This document shows, in pieces, positions 34,066-39,474 of a DNA stretch of 39,474 nucleotides. The notes beneath the pieces were generated by a model, which was not told the DNA's origin, searched no databases, and saw only the letters and a program-made list of their open reading frames with translations. The stretch comes from Pseudoalteromonas sp. 3D05 (GTDB taxonomy: Bacteria; Pseudomonadota; Gammaproteobacteria; Enterobacterales; Alteromonadaceae). The translations under genes and the position numbers were made by a program. Within the stretch, counting starts at the first letter, position 1, and each line of letters opens with the position of its first letter. The DNA lies in assembly GCF_002723455.1 (NCBI RefSeq), contig NZ_PDUS01000009.1, positions 1 to 39,474 of the forward strand, given 5' to 3'.

Positions 34066-35001
34066 TTATGCAGATGTTATGGTGGTTTTATAAATAAGTG
34101 CTTTTAAGCTACGATCACTATCTACTTCAACAAATCCTGACGTAGGTGCTAAACGTTCAACAAAAGTGATAGCACCTTGCGTATGTTCTTCGATTAATGC
34201 TTTAAACGCATGTTCTGACAATTCAGGGCTGTTTGCGCATAATAATAACTGAGTATCGCAGGTTAATAGTTCTGGCAAGCGACGTAGTACTTTTTGATAA
34301 TCCTTGGTCAGTATAAAACTGCCTTTTTGAAAGCTCGGTGGATCAACAATGATTAAATCAAAAGGTGCTGCTTTTTTAAGTTTGCCGAATGATTTTAAAA
34401 TATCATGAGGTAAAAAACTCACACCGCGATCAAACCCATTTAATTGATGGTTCTGTTTCCCTGTGCGTAATACGCCTTTATTCATATCCATGTTGATTAC
34501 GCAGTCAGCACCACCTTGCATGGCACTAACTGAAAACCCGCAAGTATAAGAGAATAAGTTAAGGACCTTGGCGCCTTTACTGTTATTACTCACAAACTCG
34601 CGGCCATTTCGCATATCAGGAAAAATCCCGGTGTTTTGACGACTCATTAAATCAACATGAAACTTGGCAGCGCCTTCTTTAACTATGTGAGATTCAGGTA
34701 ACTCACCGTATAACAATGTATTTTGAGTTTTTAGCCCTGCACGTTGCTGGTAAACCAGTGCCGTAATATGTTCAGGTGCATTTGTTTTTACCCAGTTCCA
34801 AACTTGCTCAGTCAGTTGTTCAAGAGTTTCAGGGGTAATCTCATCATAAGATACTAAAAATAAGCTCGGTGGATAAAAGTCTAAATTTAAATGGCTTAAA
34901 TGTTCAACACTGTGACCACGACCATGGAAAATACGGCACAGCTCATTAGCTGCAATCGGTGCACTATCAAGTGCAGTGATTAGAGGAGAAAAATTATGCA
35001 T
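34066..35001 (-). CDS. RlmI-like SAM-dependent methyltransferase
   Basis: This 311-residue protein is a class I methyltransferase of the COG1092 type, related to 23S rRNA m5C methyltransferase RlmI. Motif I is [20 protein letters not shown], and the catalytic-type motif is [13 protein letters not shown]. It is shorter than RlmI (about 396 residues) and lacks a recognisable PUA domain, so its target may differ; rRNA is the best guess. Its ATG overlaps the uvrB stop codon by 8 nt, and the trmK gene follows at once, so two RNA-type methyltransferases are co-expressed with a DNA repair gene. Confidence 0.85.
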   Translation of the reverse strand: MHNFSPLITALDSAPIAANELCRIFHGRGHSVEHLSHLNLDFYPPSLFLVSYDEITPETLEQLTEQVWNWVKTNAPEHITALVYQQRAGLKTQNTLLYGELPESHIVKEGAAKFHVDLMSRQNTGIFPDMRNGREFVSNNSKGAKVLNLFSYTCGFSVSAMQGGADCVINMDMNKGVLRTGKQNHQLNGFDRGVSFLPHDILKSFGKLKKAAPFDLIIVDPPSFQKGSFILTKDYQKVLRRLPELLTCDTQLLLCANSPELSEHAFKALIEEHTQGAITFVERLAPTSGFVEVDSDRSLKALIYKTTITSA

Positions 35002-36994
35002 TTTTAATCAACTGTTGTTGTAATTCGTGTATTTCATCGCGCACTGAAGCGGCTTTTTCAAATTCAAGATCGCTTGCATAGGCATGCATTTTAGTTTCAA
35101 GTTCTTTCATTTGAACTGCAATCTCTTTAGCACTGAGCACTTTATTGGTTTCTTTGCGAATAAGTTTTAAATTATCCTGCGGGCCTGCCTGCTCACCCAC
35201 ATCCATAATGTCGGTAATTTTCTTCAATAGTGCCTTTGGCTCAATACCATGCTTAATATTATAAGCGTGTTGTATATCACGACGACGTTGGGTTTCATCT
35301 ATCGCTTTAGTCATAGATTTTGTCATGCGGTCAGCATATAAAATTGCACGTCCGTTTAAATGACGAGCTGCACGCCCTATGGTTTGAATAAGCGAACGTG
35401 CCGAGCGCAAAAAGCCTTCTTTATCGGCATCAAGTATCGCCACTAAAGAAACTTCTGGCATATCTAAGCCTTCTCGTAAAAGATTGATCCCCACTAACAC
35501 ATCAAATACACCCGCTCGAAAATCTCTTATTATTTCAACACGTTCAACGGTATCAATATCTGAATGCAAGTACCTAACTTTAACATTATGCTCGTTCAAA
35601 TAATCCGTTAAATCTTCGGCCATTCGTTTCGTAAGTGTGGTTACTAGTACACGTTCATCAATTTCAACGCGTTTATATATTTCAGACAGTAAATCATCAA
35701 CCTGAGTGCCAACAGGGCGCACTTCTATTACAGGATCAAGTAAGCCTGTAGGACGAATCACTTGTTCTGCAATATCATCACCACAGCGCTCCAACTCAAA
35801 GTCCCCAGGGGTGGCCGACACATAAATAGTTTGCGGCGCGATAGCTTCAAACTCTTCAAATCGTAACGGCCTATTGTCCATTGCCGAGGGCATTCTGAAA
35901 CCATATTCAACAAGGTTCTCTTTTCGACTGCGATCGCCTTTATACATAGCGCCTATTTGCGATACTGTGACATGCGATTCATCGATGATCATTAGCGCAT
36001 CATCGGGTAAGTAATCCAATAATGTGGGTGGTGGATCACCCGGTGTGCGACCTGATAAATAACGGCTGTAGTTTTCGATGCCCGAACAATAACCAAGCTC
36101 GGTCATCATTTCGATATCATACTGTGTTCGTTGTGCTACACGTTGCTCTTCAACAAGCTTATTTGCGCTTAATAACTGAGCACGACGTTCTTTCAGTTCA
36201 GCCTTAATATGCTCTATGGCATCGAGGATCTTCTCTCGTGGTGTCACATAGTGCGTTTTAGGATAGATGGTGGCACGTACTATGTGTTTTTCAACCGCCC
36301 CTGTTAGCGGATCAAATATACTCAAACGTTCAATTTCATCATCGAACATTTCTACACGAACGGCATAAGTCTCTGACTCCGCAGGGAAGATATCAATAAC
36401 TTCGCCACGTACTCGATACGTACCACGGCTAAAATCAATATCATTTCGTGTATATTGTAATTCTGCAAGACGACGAAGCATATCACGTTGATCAACTGTC
36501 TCACCGACTTTTAATAACAACATCATTTTCATGTATGAATCAGGATCGCCCAAACCATAGATGGAAGATACTGACGCCACGATTATCGTGTCACGACGCT
36601 CTAACAAAGCTTTTGTTGCACTTAAGCGCATTTGTTCAATATGTTCGTTAATAGACGCATCTTTTTCGATAAATGTGTCACTGGCTACAACATAGGCTTC
36701 TGGCTGATAATAATCATAATAAGACACAAAATACTCAACGGCGTTGTGAGGGAAAAACTCTTTCATCTCCCCATACAGCTGCGCTGCAAGTGTTTTATTA
36801 TGCGCCATAATGATTGTCGGGCGATTTAAATCATTAATAATATTTGCCATGGTAAATGTTTTACCTGTTCCCGTGGCACCCAGTAAAGTTTGATGTGCTA
36901 ATCCTGACTCTAAGCCTTCGCATAACTGGGCTATGGCAGTAGGTTGATCGCCACTTGGGGTAAACTGCGAAACGAGTTGGAAATGATCACTCAT
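34994..36994 (-). CDS. uvrB: UvrABC excinuclease subunit B
   Basis: This 666-residue cytoplasmic protein is the DNA-damage verifying helicase-like subunit of nucleotide excision repair, loaded by UvrA and cut-partner of UvrC. Walker A GATGTGKT is at 39-46, the beta-hairpin region [10 protein letters not shown] follows near 95, DESH near 340, and motif [11 protein letters not shown] near 540. The C-terminal UVR domain ([13 protein letters not shown]) that contacts UvrC is present. The ATG at 36994 has AAGGAG about 8 nt upstream; an upstream in-frame GTG was rejected. It overlaps the MATE stop codon as ATGA. I see no LexA box nearby, so damage induction is not supported by this sequence. Confidence 0.98.
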   Translation of the reverse strand: MSDHFQLVSQFTPSGDQPTAIAQLCEGLESGLAHQTLLGATGTGKTFTMANIINDLNRPTIIMAHNKTLAAQLYGEMKEFFPHNAVEYFVSYYDYYQPEAYVVASDTFIEKDASINEHIEQMRLSATKALLERRDTIIVASVSSIYGLGDPDSYMKMMLLLKVGETVDQRDMLRRLAELQYTRNDIDFSRGTYRVRGEVIDIFPAESETYAVRVEMFDDEIERLSIFDPLTGAVEKHIVRATIYPKTHYVTPREKILDAIEHIKAELKERRAQLLSANKLVEEQRVAQRTQYDIEMMTELGYCSGIENYSRYLSGRTPGDPPPTLLDYLPDDALMIIDESHVTVSQIGAMYKGDRSRKENLVEYGFRMPSAMDNRPLRFEEFEAIAPQTIYVSATPGDFELERCGDDIAEQVIRPTGLLDPVIEVRPVGTQVDDLLSEIYKRVEIDERVLVTTLTKRMAEDLTDYLNEHNVKVRYLHSDIDTVERVEIIRDFRAGVFDVLVGINLLREGLDMPEVSLVAILDADKEGFLRSARSLIQTIGRAARHLNGRAILYADRMTKSMTKAIDETQRRRDIQHAYNIKHGIEPKALLKKITDIMDVGEQAGPQDNLKLIRKETNKVLSAKEIAVQMKELETKMHAYASDLEFEKAASVRDEIHELQQQLIKNA

Positions 36995-38370
36995 ACTTGG
37001 CACTCCTTGACGGGTGAATTATTAATAGCATTGAGTTCTTTTATGAACCATTTATAGGCAACTAAGCCGGTGAACACATTACCTATTGCAGCACCTATTA
37101 ATAAACCAGGTAAATCTGCAATTAAACTTCCGATATAAGCAAACGGTACATAAAAAACAAATAACCTAATAACGCTAAGCACTAGCGCATTCATAGGCTT
37201 ATGTAGCGCATTAAAAGATGAGTTAGATAAAATTATTACGCCTTGAAAACCATAACTAAGCGGTAATGTATAAATGAACAAGGTAATTACATCGATAACC
37301 ATTTGCTCTTTACCAAACAATTGACTGATCACACCTGAAAATACGATTAGCAATAAGTAAATGATAAATTGCCATATCATTACAAATTTAAGCGTTGAAC
37401 AATAAGCCTCTTTCACTCGACTTAATTTACCTGCACCAAAGTTTTGGCTTATAAATGGCGGTAATGTCATCGACAACGCCAGCACAACAAGGCTTGCTAT
37501 GGATTCAATTCGACTACCCACACCAAACGCAGCAACCGCCTCAGGTCCATAACCAGCAACGAGTGCTGTCATCACAGCCATCGCAATGGGTGTGAGCATA
37601 TTAGCGCCCGCTGCGGGAAACCCGATTTTTAAAATTTTCTTAACCGATACCAAAGCTGTTTGGTTTTTTGCATGTAAACTCAACAAGCCTTTTTTTACGG
37701 CTAAAATATATAAAATGATCACTACAGCTACAGACCAAGCTATCACGCTCGCGATTGCAGCGCCTTTGATGCCCATTGCGGGGAATGGACCAAAGCCAAA
37801 AATTAAGATGGGATCGAGTACCGCATTTATTAGCCCGGCTCCCCCCATCACTATGCTTGGAGTTTTTGTATCGCCGCTTGCACGCAATACTGAGTTTCCG
37901 ATCATCGGCGTGATTAAAAACACACTACCCATAAACCAAATACCCATGTAATCATGAATTAATGGCAGCGTATTCTGCCCTGCCCCAAGTAATTTAAATA
38001 TTGGCTCAATAAATAAATAGCCGAATAAAGATAAAATAAGCACCATCACAACAGCTACCAACAACGCCATGCTAGCGTCAAACCGCGCTTCTTCCATATT
38101 ATTACTGCCTAACGCTTTTGCTATTACAGCAGATGTGCCAATACCTAAACCTATTGCCAAACTGATAACAGTAAAAGTAACAGGAAAAGTAAAACTCACC
38201 GCGGCTAAAGGCTCGGTACCCAACAAACTAATAAAAAACGTATCAACAATATTAAACATCATCAATGTGATCATGCCGAAGATCATCGGGATCGTCATAC
38301 GTTTTAGCGTTGGAACTATTGGGGAATTTAATAAATCAGGGGATGTGTTTGTTTGCAAGTTTGCGCGCAT
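36991..38370 (-). CDS. MATE family multidrug/sodium antiporter
   Basis: This protein of about 459 residues is a polytopic inner-membrane protein with about twelve membrane segments and the two-fold MATE repeat. The N-terminal half begins [18 protein letters not shown] and has NIVDTFFIS in helix 1-2; the second half begins [17 protein letters not shown]. It likely exports drugs or metabolites in exchange for Na+ or H+; the substrate is unknown. I chose the ATG at 38370 because the protein then starts like its relatives; an ATG 66 nt upstream has no ribosome binding site, but the choice is not certain. It is the first gene of an operon with uvrB, the RlmI-like gene and trmK. Confidence 0.9.
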   Translation of the reverse strand: MRANLQTNTSPDLLNSPIVPTLKRMTIPMIFGMITLMMFNIVDTFFISLLGTEPLAAVSFTFPVTFTVISLAIGLGIGTSAVIAKALGSNNMEEARFDASMALLVAVVMVLILSLFGYLFIEPIFKLLGAGQNTLPLIHDYMGIWFMGSVFLITPMIGNSVLRASGDTKTPSIVMGGAGLINAVLDPILIFGFGPFPAMGIKGAAIASVIAWSVAVVIILYILAVKKGLLSLHAKNQTALVSVKKILKIGFPAAGANMLTPIAMAVMTALVAGYGPEAVAAFGVGSRIESIASLVVLALSMTLPPFISQNFGAGKLSRVKEAYCSTLKFVMIWQFIIYLLLIVFSGVISQLFGKEQMVIDVITLFIYTLPLSYGFQGVIILSNSSFNALHKPMNALVLSVIRLFVFYVPFAYIGSLIADLPGLLIGAAIGNVFTGLVAYKWFIKELNAINNSPVKECQV

Positions 38371-38436
38371 GTGAATAAATAAGCCTCTTTTATTAAGCTG
38401 CCATTTTAAAGCATCAGCGCGTTGCAAGCCACGCAT

Positions 38437-39400
38437 TTATTAAATGAATCCGTTTACATATAGGTAGATAAAGTTTCTATCGTTCATAACGGTCATAAAT
38501 TTGGTAGAAAAGTACACGTTTTAAGCGGTTTCCTTGCAATAGCTCAAAAACATCAGTTAAAAACAATAAAAATACACTTATGTAACGTTTATAACAAAAC
38601 CCTCTCCGCTAGCGCTGATTTTTTACACAAAAATTGCTTATATCTTATCGTCACGAATAATTTTCCTCATCATAGGGTGCTAATTCATGCTTTTTTTTTA
38701 AGACATTGTTTTATATATAGATAAAAAAAATGTTTTTAGTGCTTGATATCCTTACAGCGCCCGAAAAATATAGCGTAGATGATGTTCTTAAACTTTAATA
38801 AACAGAGTTATCCACAGATTCCGTGGATAACTCATTCAAACCCGCACCAATCAAGGGGTTTAACTTATCGATAGAAACTAAATTCTAATTACGTTGGCGA
38901 ATACTAACTTAATTCATTTTGGCATTTCAGATGAAAAAATCACCTAAACATGCAATGTATGAGCATATCTACAGTCGAAAGTAACCCTCCAACTTAAGAA
39001 AGTCTTCTTTATTAATCTGAATTTAAAGTAAAAAATTTATTGGGATTCGTTCTGATATTATTTCTAGAATTTGCCCTAACAAAATTCTTAGCGTTAAAAA
39101 ACTTCGTAACTTATTACAAAAGCGACTTCTTAACGCTTAATAATAAAAAATCCCCCTTTAAAGTATTTACCGTATAAAAACTGTTTTTTTGTATTTTAGA
39201 GAATAAAATTGATACCAAATTATGGTTTTTCATATTTTTAGTTGGTGCTACATCACTTAAACCTAGCTACATAATCACCCTGTTGCTGAAGTTTTTCTTT
39301 TTTGGGATGTTATTAATTGCACGATTAGAGTTATAAAACGCGCAGATCGAACATAAAAACATCGAATAAACTACTTTTTTGAATTTATGAAGTTTTTATG
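38437..39400. other. Gene-free AT-rich region before a tRNA
   Basis: About 1 kb without any credible coding frame lies between the MATE transporter and a tRNA. It holds the DnaA-box palindrome at 38805-38833 and another near-consensus box at 38621-38629, a T9 run near 38690, and an 11-nt inverted repeat (AGTTTCTATCG at 38472-38482, complement at 38869-38879). No gene remnant, transposase or phage gene is recognisable. Confidence 0.6.
38805..38833. repeat. Inverted DnaA-box palindrome
   Basis: The arms GAGTTATCCAC and GTGGATAACTC form a perfect 11-bp dyad with a 7-nt centre. The left arm extends to TTATCCACA (38808-38816), the exact E. coli consensus DnaA box; the right arm read on the minus strand is TTATCCACG, one base off. 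No U tract follows on either strand, so a terminator is less likely. Confidence 0.55.
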
Positions 39401-39429
39401 TTGACACTTTGCGGCTCCATCATTAATAT
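39401..39429 (+). promoter_or_regulatory. Near-perfect sigma70 promoter with GC-rich discriminator
   Basis: TTGACA (39401-39406), a 17-nt spacer, then TAATAT (39424-39429), followed by the GC-rich stretch CGCCCCG. This is the architecture of stringently controlled stable-RNA promoters. Transcription would start near 39436, about 20 nt before the tRNA. Confidence 0.85.
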
Positions 39430-39455
39430 TTCGCCCCGTTGAAAGGCATGACGCT

Positions 39456-39474
39456 TCCCCCTTAGCTCAGTTGG
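39456..39474 (+). tRNA. Partial tRNA (5' end only), possibly tRNA-Asn
   Basis: The final 19 bases read TCCCCCT followed by TAGCTCAGTTGG: a 7-nt acceptor strand, U8, A9 and the canonical D-arm start. The window ends inside the D loop, so anticodon and 3' arm are absent. A U at position 1 is unusual and, with the following C run, fits tRNA-Asn best (tRNA-Gln also starts with U). Identity is a guess; that it is a tRNA is well supported, also by the strong promoter. Confidence 0.75.

Noticed and set aside
38472..38879. 11-nt inverted repeat AGTTTCTATCG and its complement about 390 nt apart
   Set aside because: Short and in AT-rich DNA with no transposase or target duplication; chance is plausible.
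38437..39400. Chromosomal replication origin
   Set aside because: DnaA boxes alone are not enough; dnaA, dnaN, mnmG and other origin neighbours are absent and boxes are few.
1..39474. CRISPR array or insertion sequence
   Set aside because: No regularly spaced repeats and no transposase-like frame were found on either strand.

Overview
The window reads as a chromosomal segment of a marine gammaproteobacterium, most likely Pseudoalteromonas or a close relative. This rests on the gene content: a 480-residue GAPDH with a long N-terminal extension, a YeaC/DUF1315 protein, a DUF1439 lipoprotein, a DUF2989 lipoprotein, aspS beside a DUF72 (YecE-type) gene, E. coli-type QueE with QueC, and TrmK. The DNA is AT-rich with gammaproteobacterial-type ribosome binding sites. 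Assignments come from reading motifs by eye; no database search was run.

Layout. 1-4.1 kb (minus strand): a zinc-ribbon membrane protein, YeaC-like protein and a large DUF349 coiled-coil protein form a tight operon, followed by a DUF1439 lipoprotein. 4.1-8.6 kb: an AGCS sodium/amino-acid symporter, an M14 carboxypeptidase and GAPDH, each with its own terminator. 8.8-12 kb: a DUF2989 lipoprotein, then a divergent pair made of a 2OG-Fe(II) oxygenase and an alpha/beta-hydrolase-OsmC fusion, with a perfect FNR-type palindrome between them.

12.0-18.2 kb (minus strand) is the standout region: four overlapping, translationally coupled genes that are AT-richer than their surroundings. In transcription order they encode a ComEC-like MBL-fold hydrolase, a trypsin-like protease with an unassigned C-terminal half, a small middle component, and a Rad50/SMC-like ATPase with a central CxxC zinc hook. 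This matches the ABC-three-component (ABC-3C) / Lamassu-type anti-phage layout with two hydrolytic effectors. The class is known in outline, but the mechanism of this two-hydrolase version is inferred.

18.3-24.6 kb: a secreted alpha/beta hydrolase, a small orphan, a pentapeptide-repeat protein, aspS, a DUF72 protein, a YgjP-like metallopeptidase and a DUF5924/DUF2914-type membrane protein. 24.7-29.5 kb: a secreted Cys-rich small protein followed by a TonB-dependent receptor with a His-rich N-terminus (probably metal-linked), then a convergent GAF-PAS-GGDEF-EAL protein. 29.9-31.4 kb: queE and queC, divergent, for 7-deazaguanine (queuosine) synthesis. 31.4-33.3 kb: an ICMT/PEMT-type membrane methyltransferase, a PspB-like small protein and an orphan. 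33.4-38.4 kb (minus strand): an operon of a MATE transporter, uvrB, an RlmI-like methyltransferase and trmK. 38.4-39.45 kb has no gene; it holds a DnaA-box palindrome and ends in a near-perfect sigma70 promoter with a GC-rich discriminator that drives a tRNA, whose first 19 bases close the window.
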